64,000 nt of DNA from Cryptomeria japonica (taxonomy: Eukaryota; Streptophyta; Pinopsida; Cupressales; Cupressaceae): assembly GCF_030272615.1 (NCBI RefSeq), contig NC_081407.1, forward strand, positions 434,470,730 to 434,534,729, read 5' to 3'. The notes beneath the pieces were generated by a model. It saw nothing but the letters and a program-made list of their open reading frames with translations, did not search any database and was not told the origin of the DNA. A program made the position numbers and the translations under genes. How positions within the stretch are numbered: position 1 is the first letter of the stretch; each line of letters begins with the position of its first letter. Positions 23,014 to 33,775 of this stretch are shown here, piece by piece.

Positions 23014-24211
23014 TGATGAATACTAAGAGGGGGGGTGAATTAGTATACCAAAAATTACTGTACTTAAACAGTCTAGCAATAAACTGGTAAAACAGTTTAA
23101 CAAACAAACCGGTTAACACACATGCAAACCAAATAGCAAATAAGGCATTCACCCATAGAAGCACAATCACCATAAAACAAGAGATTTTGACGTGGAAACC
23201 CAAATGGGAAAAACCACAGTGAGATGAAGCTCATAAGTAACTATCTGCAGAATAGTAACCAGACCGGTTAAGGTCAAACCGGTTAAGGTCATACAATGTT
23301 CTTTACCAGAACAAATCCTATTAGGAATCTCAATCTCTGTTAGGAGATAAGTCTGATTAAAGACTACCTTGTAAGAGGATTTCATATCCACAGATGTGAA
23401 CCACCTTGTTAGAGGATTTGCAAAGGCTTTTCTGGGCCTACCCGGTTAAGGGTTTCTGACTTGTCAAAGATGTGAGTAATCAACAAGTAAATGATCTAGC
23501 AAATGGCACAACCTTCTTGATTAGATCCATTTTAGCTCATAGCTAATGCTCTTCAACATTACTTCAATCTTCAGTAAATCCACACTCTGTTGTAGTACAC
23601 AGACGTGATCTTCTTAGTTAAGATCGCACATACAAGAGCTTCGACGACCACCAAAACCTAACAGCTACACTCATACATACACATACAAAACCCTAGACAT
23701 GATGTCCTTAAAAGGAATCTGATTTCATGTCGGTCCAATAGAATTACATTGCAAGTTCCTAGGTTCATTGTATCTAGACACATTTGGTAACACGACACAA
23801 AATCACCGTCAAAGTGTCGGTGGATGGTAACTCATCACAAAAATATACCGGTTGGTAACTCATCACAGAGTATTACTGGTTTATACAACTTTTTCGGTTA
23901 CCGGTTGGTAACTCAGAGTAATACCAATTTAACAGATTACCGATTGACAAAAATTGAAGATTGGGAGAAAGATAACTGTCGCTTCTGGCTCCTTTGCTCT
24001 GCTCCGCTTGAGATCCTTAAACCGCTTGATTTCCTCATGCCGCTTGAGATCGGTAAACACTTTCTGCATAACATCAATAGTATAAAGACCACAACATGAT
24101 ACCGGTTTGGAACAATTACCGGTTGAGCATAATTCATACATCACAAAGTGATCTCATAGCAAGTGTGTGTCCATTAATGACAATCACAACATAATCACCA
24201 AAATGCCAACA
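23014..24211 (-). repeat. 5' LTR of copy 1
   Basis: Starts TGTTGGCATTTTGGTG at 24,211 and ends TTCATCA at 23,014 on the minus strand. It contains a small duplication (GACCGGTTAAGGTCA repeated near 23,260-23,290) absent from the 3' LTR. Confidence 0.92.
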
Positions 24212-24334
24212 TTATAAACCCGTCGAACACCTAAGGGAACAAAAATAGTACAAATAAAGTGGAGAGTGGGTATACACACCCTCTTTGCACCTCAGAAAGA
24301 AAGGAAAGTAAGAAGGTACTTTGCAAGGTTATAG

Positions 24335-24492
24335 ACCCACCAAACACCAAGTTTGGTGTATGGTGGGTTTCTAGCCTTGCCAAGCACCAAGTTTGGACAA
24401 CTTGCAAATGAAACAGTGAAAGATGGTAGTGGTGGTGGATGGGGTCATAGACCCACCACACACCAAATGTGGTGTGGGATGGGCCTATGACC
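24335..24492. repeat. Pair of related palindromes
   Basis: The first has arms ACCCACCAAACACCAA and TTGGTGTATGGTGGGT with one mismatch. The second has arms CCCACCACACACC and GGTGTGGGATGGG, inside GGGTCATAGACCC- and GGGCCTATGACCC-type flanks. A half copy (CAAGCACCAAGTTTGG) lies between them. Confidence 0.7.
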
Positions 24493-24846
24493 CTTCCACA
24501 CACAACACAATGGCAATGTGAAAAACAGAGATAAAAACAATGTCACCCGGGACCATTGACCTGAACGACATCTCAAATAAAATGTCATTCAGGCTAGTTA
24601 TCCCGTGCGACATCACTAAGCTCATTTGAAGTCAAATTTAAAGAAAGCATTCAAAATTTAAAAGAAGGGTTTTTAAAACCCTAAAAATACAGGGAGAAAA
24701 ATACATACCTGAGTAAGAAATCGTTGAAATTTTTCTCTCTCGAGTTTGAGCGATCTGAAATGATAAAAAGAAACTTAAAAAATAGAGAATAAGAATCCTA
24801 TTCGAATTGTTCAAATTAAAAATTATTAACTCAAGTGCATTAAATA

Positions 24847-25025
24847 TGTGCAAATTGGGTTCGTTATCATGATTTGCACCTACAAAGTGTAAATCGGGTT
24901 TACAAACCCTATTTGCACCTAAGGGGCAAAACAAATGAAAAGATGTGTAAATCGGGTTTATAAATCTTATTTACACCTAAAGGGTATACTTGGTGTAAAT
25001 TGGGTTTACAAACCCGATTTGCACC
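24847..25025. repeat. Four-unit hairpin array
   Basis: Units at 24,847, 24,886, 24,944 and 24,992. The last has arms GGTGTAAATTGGGTT and AACCCGATTTGCACC around a short loop, with 15 pairs counting two G-T pairs. Related in sequence to the array at 8958-9572. Confidence 0.8.
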
Positions 25026-25058
25026 AAAATTCCACACTTAAGTGAAAAAGGAAAGTTA

Positions 25059-25081
25059 GGGGGGGGGGGGGGGGGGGGGGG
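25059..25081. repeat. Run of 23 G
   Basis: Uninterrupted homopolymer; length in an assembly may be inaccurate. Confidence 0.9.
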
Positions 25082-25453
25082 AACATGCTAACAATGACCA
25101 AACATCTCGTAAAGCATGCATCGAGCATAAAAACACAAATAGGCAAAAACATGTGGGGTACCCTCAGATTTTAGAGATGCAAAAATCGAGGATAATAGAC
25201 TTAGAGCCTTTTTGTTTTTTGTACTAAAACCCTTGTGTTGTGTGTCTTTTATCTTTGTTTATCTTTTCTTGGATTTTTGTCTTTGTCTTATTATGTGTGT
25301 CCTTGCATGCGGTTGTGTGAGTTAAGATCCTAAGATTAGGGGCTTGGTTCCTCAAAATTAGTGATGTCTTATCTCCTTGTGGTCTTCCTAATTGCTCCTC
25401 TCTTTCATCTTTCTACTTTGTCACGAGTATTTGCATAGGCTCATACTTTCATT

Positions 25454-25468
25454 AAAGTGGGGGCCAAA
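25454..25468 (+). other. Polypurine tract
   Basis: AAAGTGGGGGCCAAA directly precedes the TGTAACATAATT start of a Gypsy LTR, so this LTR is probably a 3' LTR of an otherwise lost element. Confidence 0.6.
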
Positions 25469-26225
25469 TGTAACATAATTAATCATAGCCACTCTAATTT
25501 ATACCTCATGTTTGTGCTCCTACTTTAGTGTTCCCTATCTCTATCCCCTCTTTAGGTATGTTTTGGTCCCTTTCTCCAACCCTGATGCCATGAACACCAT
25601 TGAGTGAGCCCCATCCTGGAGGTCTCTCCCTCATTTCCATTTGTGTATTTCTTGTTTGTTGGAGGACCAGGGCATGGAGTGCCTTAGTTTAGACCAGGCC
25701 ACCCCAAAACACCTTGGTCCCCCTTAACTAGGCCTCAATTTGAAATGGGACAATCCCTATCTCCTCTATGGCATTTGGTAGTTGTGGTTACACTTGATTG
25801 TTGGATGTCAACGTAATTAGTAATTTACCTATTGAACAATATATAAAAAATCTTATCAATTTATTTTAGATAGAAGAATTAATCTAGGTCTCCATCTATA
25901 TTTTTCGTGCATCCATGAAGCATTCATCATCAAGCATTTTCAGAGATTCAAGGCTGCATTTCATCTTTCAAGCATTGTGGAGCAATTTACATCAATCTTC
26001 ATGCAAGTATGTGTGGGTGATTAAGTTTTTTATGTTCACGTGTTTGTCATGCCATTGCATTCAATATTTATGATTACATTTAAAGAGTATTGCATCATCA
26101 ATCCTTCTATCAACAATTGTAGATATGAGGTATATCTCCTTAGTATTTATTTCAATATTTGCATTACTTGATTCACGGTTAATTCCTAAACTGGGGTTTG
26201 ACCTAAGGAAAACCCCTATCCACAA
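25469..26225 (+). repeat. Gypsy-type LTR
   Basis: Starts TGTAACATAATTAATC. Near its end it carries GGGGTTTGACCTAAGG followed by AAACCCC, the same end block as the LTR at 36,084-42,812. The right edge is approximate. It is followed by about 90 bp of internal-like sequence and then the insertion at 26,324. Confidence 0.55.
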
Positions 26226-26323
26226 CCCTATTTCCTTTCTTTATATGTGAAAAGAATGGATGCAAGAGTTATACTCAAGAATAACTTTCAATGTGGTGGT
26301 CCTCAAGGAAAGATTAGTGGTCT

Positions 26324-27434
26324 TGTTGGCTTGATGATGATTGTAATGAATAACTTCATCATATGTTGTCATTGATCAAACACATACACACACATATGTT
26401 CATATTGTCTACCGGTGTGACTTCAAAGTTGTTTATATTACAACCGGTATACTGGAGGTTTATATCTAACCGGTACATGGTGACAACCGGTATATGTATG
26501 GAGACAACCAATGGATATACATAACTCGACATCAACATGAAGATCCAACGGAGATTATCAAAGGAGCATCAAAGGATAAACAGTTTATATGTTTAACCGG
26601 TATTATTGTTCCAACTGGTATTCATTGATTATGTGATGAGTTATCACTAGTCGTGACGAGTTATCCTTACCGACAAATTTTTGCAGTATTCTTGTGATGA
26701 GTTATGATTGTTTGACCAGATACACTGCACCTAGGAAATTGTGCTATGATTTCTAGAGGCCAACATGAAATCTAAATGTCTATATATTGACATCAAAATG
26801 AATTATTTTGTATGAGCGAAGGAGATATGTTATGTGCAAAGGAAGAAGTATTAAGATGCAAAGTATGTTGGTAAAGAAGTGTTAAGTGCACAGAAAAGGA
26901 TTTGATCAAGCAAGTGTAGTGCTATTCAGACAAATCAAGCAAACCCCTATTGTTTTCTAACAATTGCAACAAAATTCAAATCCCCTAACCGGGTAAGCTC
27001 TAACAAGCTTTATTGTTCAAATCCTCTAACCAGGTGATCCATTAGTTTGGATTTAGCAATCCTCCACCAAGGTTAATCCTTACAGGGTACTACCTTTTAT
27101 AGAGTATAGATTTTAACTAAGCTTTGGGATCTTTAATAGGATTCGCTCCTAGCAGAGCACTTTGTAGACCTTAACCATTCAGTTATCTATTACTGTAGAT
27201 AATTAACTTGTGAGTCCCATCTCACCGTTTTTTTTACCTATCTGGGTTTTCCACGTATAAACACTTGTGTTATGGTGGATGTTTTACTTATTGTGGATGT
27301 TGTTATATCATTTTGGATTACATGCATATTGTTTAACAAACTTGTTAATTATATCTACAGGTCAGTGTTTAAAGTAGTATTGTTTTTGGTGTCACTGATT
27401 CACCCCCCCCTCTCAGTGCTTTATAAGTCCATCA
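26324..27434 (+). repeat. 5' LTR of copy 2
   Basis: Starts TGTTGGCTTGATGATG and ends AGTCCATCA. It carries the CACCCCCCCCCTCTCAG block near the end that matches the G-run site in the copy 1 LTRs. Confidence 0.92.
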
Positions 27435-27436
27435 AT

Positions 27437-27448
27437 TAGTATCAAAGC
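27437..27448 (+). other. Decayed primer-binding site of copy 2
   Basis: TAGTATCAAAGC; the usual TGGTATCA start has G to A at the second base. Confidence 0.75.
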
Positions 27449-27496
27449 TTAACTTCTTTAAATCCTAATTGCTTGGAAAGAAACCCTAAAGCCACC

Positions 27497-28791
27497 ATGG
27501 GGGATATGAGCTACTTTGAGATGGCTAGAGAGCTTGAGGCTAGTAGAAATGAGCTTGAAACCCTAAGGGTCAAATTGAAAGCTTCTCATTTCAAAAGGAG
27601 AGAGCTAACTGAACAACTGTTAGAAATATCTAATAATAGTTCTTCAGATGAGGCTAATATTGATGCTTTAGCTGAGGAAGTTGAAAAAATAAACAGTGAA
27701 AAGCTAAATCTGAGGAGAGAGCTAGAAGGTCTTACTATCCGCATGAGTCATGAACTGGAAGCCAGGAGAACTAATGAAGATCTCATCAAGGAAAGAGACA
27801 TGAGATTGCCAAGATAAAGTAAGAGAATGCTAATTTGCATGAGCATTTGAATGCAGAGAGAGAAGAAAAAGAGAACTTACAACTAGATCTTGAATTAGCA
27901 TCATCTCTGAGAGAGAACCTGTCAAAACATAATGAAGATCTCACCAGAAAACTCACTGAAGCGAATGGAAAATTGGAAAAGTTCAACAAAACTTCTACCT
28001 TTCTAGAAGAGAAAATTCAATCACAAAGGATGAATGGTGATACCTCTGGACTTGGTTTTCACACATCTGAAAAAGGAGAATCCTCCGAAACCAAGAGCAA
28101 CACTGATAAGAACAAATCTGCTCCTAAGGCCAAAAAGCCTACCGGTAAGAAGGTCTTTAAACCCATTTGTTTTGTTTGCCATAAACCTGGTCACACTGCA
28201 AATGTTTGTAGAGACAAACCTAATGGAAATGCAAGCTACAATACTAATGCTAGGTATGTGTCCAAGAAATTTGAAGGTCATTGCTTCACATGCAAAATGT
28301 ATGGACATAGATCAGTTGAATCCAGATATGGAGCAAATAATCCTGTACCACATATGCATCCAAGACCAAATGGCAACTAGATGAGAAATTATGACAATCG
28401 GGTTAACATGAACTGGAAAAGACCCTATGACAACCGGTTTAGTCCATTTGAGATGGAAAAGTTAACTAATGTCATTTGCACCATTTGTAACAAGTTTGGT
28501 CATGTGGCTATGAATTACAGAAGAAGAACTAGGAGAGGTAATGCATGACCTTGGAGATCATCTGGTATGGCCTGCTATCATTGTCATAAACCGGGACACA
28601 TGGCAAAATTTTGTAGATCCAGAAAGAGCAAACCGGTCAATCCTTCTAAAGATCAGAAAGACAAGCAAAAGGTCAATATTGAATAAACCAGAGAAGAAAT
28701 GAATCAAATATGGAATAAGAAGAGTGATGATTCACCTGAAGAAGAAACTATTCCTTCACCATGTGTGGAGAATCCTGCACCGGTGAATTAA
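27497..28791 (+). pseudogene. ORF1 of copy 2, zinc-knuckle protein
   Basis: Likely start is ATG at 27,497 (MGDMSYFEMAREL). A probable coiled coil covers the first half. A frameshift lies near 27,810-27,830. Four knuckle positions match copy 1 in order: CFVCHKPGHTANVC; CFTCKMYGHRSVES, last Cys lost; CTICNKFGHVAMNY, last Cys lost; CYHCHKPGHMAKFC. In-frame stops occur near 28,378, 28,547 and 28,684. Different knuckles are damaged in the two copies, so the ancestor probably had four intact ones. It is homologous to the ORF at 21,699-22,963 on the minus strand. Confidence 0.8.
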
Positions 28792-29256
28792 GCCTTTTCA
28801 ATATGGCTAAGGGGAGCATAATGGTAAACCTACCTTCGGACCCCTTGAAATGAATGAGTGGTAAGAGAATTTGAATGCATGAAATTTTGATAACTTTCTG
28901 TCAATCAGTTATCAACCGGTTTTACATCTATGTATCTTTAAGTGGTATAATTAGGGTTTGTAACCCTAACAAGTGAGCATTTAATGCAGTAGGTAAAAAA
29001 GATAAAAATGAGTTTTCACTTTGTTATTTTTACCCTAATGCATTCGAGAAAGAATTTTTGAGCGCTTGCAAAGCTAAGAAAGGATTGTTAGTTGATTTTA
29101 GTCAAAGTTGTATCGTGATTTGAGTGATCAAGCTGATTTAAAGGTTGGTGAATATTGAACTAGTGTGCACTTGAGTATTCAACTGGTAAATGAGGCAACG
29201 TGCATGAAATAAGGTATTTACTTAAAAAATCCTGCTTCAAATCTAGTTTATCTGGA
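28792..29256 (+). other. Spacer between ORF1 and ORF2 of copy 2
   Basis: About 465 bp, nearly the same length as the spacer of copy 1. No coding signal. Confidence 0.45.
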
Positions 29257-32200
29257 ATGACACCATCTTCTAAACCAGTAGAGAAATTAATGATTACATC
29301 TAAACCTATGGAAGTTGTAAAGGCGGAACAAATTGTGTCTTATAATGCTTTATCACAAGTTCCTAGTGGTGTCATAGTGAAAGGAGATTTGTCTAGCTAC
29401 ATTGATTGCAAGATTGAGGATTTAGGATCATTGTCGATATATTCTTAGTTGAAATCCCTTTGTGATGAAAATGAAAAGATTCAAACTGAATATATTAGGG
29501 TTTACAAGAAAGGTTTTCATAATGCAACTTATTTTCTTGAAGATTTTGGAGAGGAACATATCCTAATTGTTTTGAGTCATGTTCATGGGGAAAACATGTA
29601 TTTGGAAAGGACTCATACTATAACCAAGGAATCTATTCAAGTTGTAACTGGTTTTTACTCAACCGGTGAAGTACCTAAGTTGAGGCATATTTCAAAAGAG
29701 ACAGTAAACACTCTAACCGGATCAACCTCTAATGGGCATTCTTTTTCTATCAATAACATAAAGGACCCAGTGGTAAAGTTGGCAGCTATGGTTATAGGCT
29801 ACCGGGTATTCTATTCTAGTATAATGAATAGTGTTCCATCTGCAGCAGTGCATATTGCTTATAAAATGATAGCTAAAAATGCTAATTATGAACTATGTGA
29901 CGCCATAAGGAGCCTATTATTGTTGAATTTTTAGTCTATCAAGAATGATGTCAGTTAAAAGTTTAAATTTGGACAATTGTTGATCAGTCTATTCTTTTAT
30001 TTCCAAAATTTTCTACTGGGAATTGGTGATCTTGAATGGTCTAAGGATCTACCGGTAACTGCCTAGATTAAGAACACTATTAAGGTTGTGAGGAACACCT
30101 TCTTTGCTGCAATGAATAAATATTTCAATGAATTTCAGAAGAAAATGAGTATGAGAGTAAGATTGCCTGAGGATGTGGTAAAACACTTCACTAAGGACAT
30201 TATTTTCACAGTTACCACTGATTTTTGTTTGATGGAGGCTATTGAGCCCAGCGAAGAAGAAATGGAAGACATGAGTTATGAAGTCAACTATGACTTATTT
30301 ATCGGCTATGCCAATAACTTGTTAGCATCTCCAGTAGACAAAAAGAAGGCAAAAATGGATACAGTTGAAGTTCAGACTGCACAAGCTGAAACCAGTAGTG
30401 TTCCAACCATAATTGGTAAAGGTAAGAAGAAGGTTGAGCAAGCACCTCCGGTGATAAAAAGTACAAGAGTGACACGAAGTGTCCAAACCAAAAAGGAACT
30501 AGAACCCAAAGTATATGCAAAGAAGGGGACTGCATCAAAGAAAAGAGGTCGGAAACTAATTCTCTAAGAAGACCCTGAAGGTACTGATACTGAGGAGGAA
30601 CCCAAGAAGATGAAAGCAACTGGTAAAATAACCAAACCAGTGAAGGAAGTGCCAAAGGCAACTGTGCCTATTATGTCTTAACTTACAAGCCTGAGACTAA
30701 CTTTAAGAGAACAATGAAGACATTGGGAAGAAACAAATTTGATAATGTCAAAGATCATTTTGATTCATTCAATGAAGATGAAAAGGAACAAATTATTCAA
30801 TAGGTAATCAATTATTTGTGCCAATACAATAGATTACCTCATAATCATGTAAAGGGCATCCCTAATTCCTTGTATGCTATTCTTTTGAATAAATGGGAGG
30901 AAGTTGTAAAGAAGGAAAAAGAAATTATAGATGATGTATTTGTACAATATTTTCTTAATTTGTCAAAAGATAAGTTGAATGAATTGATTGATAAGTACAA
31001 AGTTCAATTTGCTTTCAAGGCAAGAAGATTGAAGCTACTAAGTGGAAAGGTGCAAACTGTTGAGACTGAGACTCATCAGATTGCTTGTAACATCCAACAG
31101 ATGAAAGAGCTTATACATTCTTCTAAGGAAGAGTAAGATATTGTTGATGTACCTAAAATGGATAAGGAAGAAATTGTGTAAGATGATGTTGTCTATCCTA
31201 TCAAGAAGAAGGATGACACTATTATCCAACGAGTCATAGTTGTTGATGATATTCAGGATACAATTGATCTATGTGGAAACATTATTGTACCAGATATGTA
31301 GCCACCTAAAATCACTAACTCACAGGTTACTTCAATTGAGAAACTGACAACTCAACCAGGAGTGGATGTTCCACTAGTCAAGGAACAACCAGTGAAACCC
31401 CAACTCCCACCGGTTTCACAGGACATTCAGAAGGAATCTGATGCAAAAGTTGATACTCAAATTTTTGAATAGGAAACGAAGAAGGAACAAGAGAAAGAAG
31501 AGATTGTTAAGGTAACATCTTCTGAACCGATAAAAAACATCACTAATCATACAATAGACTGATGAAGATGATGATGACTCATTAGGCATCTCAGGGCCTA
31601 TAATTGTTGATAACATGAGTGCATCTGAAATGATGAAGATTGCAACTGTCATGCAATCTAGGGCACATAAGAAGAGACTCAAAGAATAGAGAATGGAAGC
31701 AAAAACCATTTAGAATGTTGTGGATATTCTGACAAGTCTACTATTGGAAACTGCTACAGGGAATCTGACAACACCTATTAGCAAACTTGGTCAATTGGTT
31801 GTTGATGCATCCGACCAAATTAAGTCCCTAGAAGAAGCAGTGCAAACTTATGCTGAGAAGAGTTACAGAAAGAAGCATGGAGAGCAGCTTATGAAAGAGA
31901 TTGATACAAGAAAAATTGCTCTATCTCTTAATAAAGATTTATTAAGAAAAGCTATTGAAACATAAGGGAAATATCTTGCATCTACTTCTAATGTTTCATT
32001 CTTTTATTCTGATATCAATAACAGGCCAACTAAAATAGAGCAAGAGCTAGAGAAGATATGCAATACATATGTACCACTTCAAGATTCTATTTTTGCTTTT
32101 AGCAAATCTGTGGATGATTTACAAAATAGGTTAGATACCTATGATCTTGAGAAAGCAAAAAGACTCCGGTCGCTGAAGGAATTGAAGAGTCTACTCACAT

Positions 32201-32418
32201 CCCAAGTGGACATACTGCAAAGAGCCTACAATAATGTGAAAGCTATTTTAGCTACTCCAAAAACTTGTACACTTGATTCAATGGAAGAGTTCCATACTCA
32301 GATTATGTCTACACTTGAGTTTACTGAGAACTTGCTGGAGACATGGGAACATGCTTTATCTCAGTTGAAGAGGAACTTTAATGATTTTTTTATGAGGCTA
32401 GCAATGCATGAATCTTGA
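29257..32418 (+). pseudogene. ORF2 of copy 2, unknown protein
   Basis: Probable start is ATG at 29,257 (MTPSSKPVEK). Conserved blocks in the same order as copy 1 include YNALSQVPSGVIV, HGENMYLERTH, KFGQLL, MSYEVNYDL, VINYLCQYN, VVDILTSLL and CTLDSMEEF. Frameshifts lie between 30,567 and 30,816 and between 31,136 and 31,720, and there are several stops. The stop at 29,446 is TAG where copy 1 has CAG (Gln). The Lys/Glu-rich run of copy 1 is absent; an ordinary acidic, Pro-containing linker takes its place. No enzymatic motif is recognised. Confidence 0.75.
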
Positions 32419-32660
32419 TTCAGTTTTTCAAGTTTTTGTATATGTACAACATTATGATACAAATTTTCTATATATATGTATGTATTTTGCTTTTCAATTT
32501 GGCATTGTTGTCAAAGGGGGAGTAGAAATATGTGTGTGTTTTGAAAATTTTATATGATGCATTTAGTAAGGGGGAGTATATGTATATGTGTATAAAAAAA
32601 AATTTGTAAGCACACTTAGCGATATTACTATAAAATTTTCTAAGTGTTGCCATCAATGCC
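32419..32660 (+). other. 3' untranslated stretch of copy 2
   Basis: AT-rich, with two AAGGGGGAGTA-like purine blocks (near 32,515 and 32,570) before the true polypurine tract. Copy 1 has the same pattern, with CTCCCC blocks near 17,745, 17,860 and 17,890. They may be secondary priming tracts. Confidence 0.5.
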
Positions 32661-32672
32661 AAAGGGGGAGAT
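32661..32672 (+). other. Polypurine tract of copy 2
   Basis: AAAGGGGGAGAT immediately before the 3' LTR. Confidence 0.85.
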
Positions 32673-33770
32673 TGTTGGCTTGATGATGATTGTACTGAAT
32701 AAATTCATCATATGTTGTCATTGATGAAACACATACACACACATATGTTCATATTGTCTACCGGTATGACTTCAAAGTTGTTTATATTACAACTGGTATA
32801 CTAGAGGTTTATATAAAACCGGTACATGGCAACAACCAGTATATGCATGGAGACAACTAGTGGATATACATAACTCGACATCAACATGAAGATCCAACAA
32901 AGATTATCAAAGGAGAATCAAAGGATAAATGGTTTATATGTTTAACTCCAACTGGTATTCATTAATTATATGATGAGTTATCACTAGTTGTGATGAGTTA
33001 TCCTTAGCAACAATTTTTTGCAGTATTTTTGTGATGAGTTATGATTGTTTGACCGAATACACCGCACCTAGGAAATTGTGTTATGATTTCTAGAGGCCGA
33101 AATGAAATGTAAATGTCTATATATTGGAATCACAATGAATTATTTTGTATGAGCGAAGGAGATATGTTATGTGCGAAGGAAAAAGTATTAAGTTGCAGAG
33201 TATGTTGGTAAAGAAGTGTTGAGTGCACAGAAAAGGATCTGATCAAGCAAGTGTAGTGCTATTCAAACAGATCAAGCAAACCCCTGTTGTTTTCCAATAA
33301 TTACAACATAATTCAAATCCCCTAATTGGGTAAGCTCTAACAAGCTTTATTGTTCAAATCCTCTAACCAGGTGATCCATTAGTTTGGATTCAGAAATCCT
33401 CCATCGAGGTTACTCCTTACAGGGTACTACCTTTTATAGGGTATAGCTTTTAACTAAGCTTTGGGATCTTTAACAGGATTTGCTCCTAGCAGAGCACTCT
33501 GTACACCTTAACCGGTCAGTTATCTATTACCGTAAATAGTTAACTTGTGAGTCCCATCTCACCGTGGTTTTTACCTATTTGGGTTTTCCACGTATAAACA
33601 CTTGTGTTATGGTGGATGTTTTACTTATTTTGGATGTTGTTATATCATTTTAGATTACATACATATTGTTTAACAAACTTGTTAAGTATATCTATTGGTC
33701 AATGTTTAAAGTAGTATTGTTTTTGGTGTCACTGATTCACCCCCCCTCTCAGTGCTTTACAAGTCCATTA
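32673..33770 (+). repeat. 3' LTR of copy 2
   Basis: Matches 26,324-27,434 with scattered substitutions. The terminal CA has changed to TA (TCCATTA) just before the GGTCT duplication. Confidence 0.9.
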
Positions 33771-33775
33771 GGTCT

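Larger units (their letters stand above)
16448..24211 (-). mobile_element. Pol-less LTR element with two ORFs (copy 1)
   Basis: Complete element of 7,764 bp on the minus strand. It is flanked by a perfect 5-bp duplication TTATA (16,443-16,447 and 24,212-24,216). LTRs start TGTTGGC and end ATTCATCA. The primer site at 22,999-23,011 reads TGGTATCAGAGCC, the tRNA-iMet type, and a polypurine tract CCAAAGGGGGAGAT adjoins the 3' LTR. The interior holds ORF1 (zinc-knuckle protein) and ORF2 (unknown), in that order, with no protease, integrase, reverse transcriptase or RNase H motif. It would need enzymes in trans. A diverged relative lies at 26,324-33,770. Confidence 0.92.
24217..25453. other. Intergenic hairpin-rich stretch
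   Basis: No gene. It contains two palindromes (24,335-24,368 and 24,452-24,483), a four-unit hairpin array, a 23-G run, and about 370 bp of Gypsy 3'-region-like sequence leading to a polypurine tract. Confidence 0.5.
26324..33770 (+). mobile_element. Pol-less LTR element with two ORFs (copy 2)
   Basis: Complete plus-strand element of 7,447 bp between perfect 5-bp duplications GGTCT (26,319-26,323 and 33,771-33,775). LTRs start TGTTGGC. The primer site is a decayed tRNA-iMet type (TAGTATCAAAGC, first G lost). A polypurine tract AAAGGGGGAGAT precedes the 3' LTR. Its ORF1 and ORF2 are homologous to those of copy 1 along their lengths but clearly diverged and more damaged. No protease, integrase, reverse transcriptase or RNase H motif is present. 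It is inserted in Gypsy-derived sequence. Confidence 0.92.
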
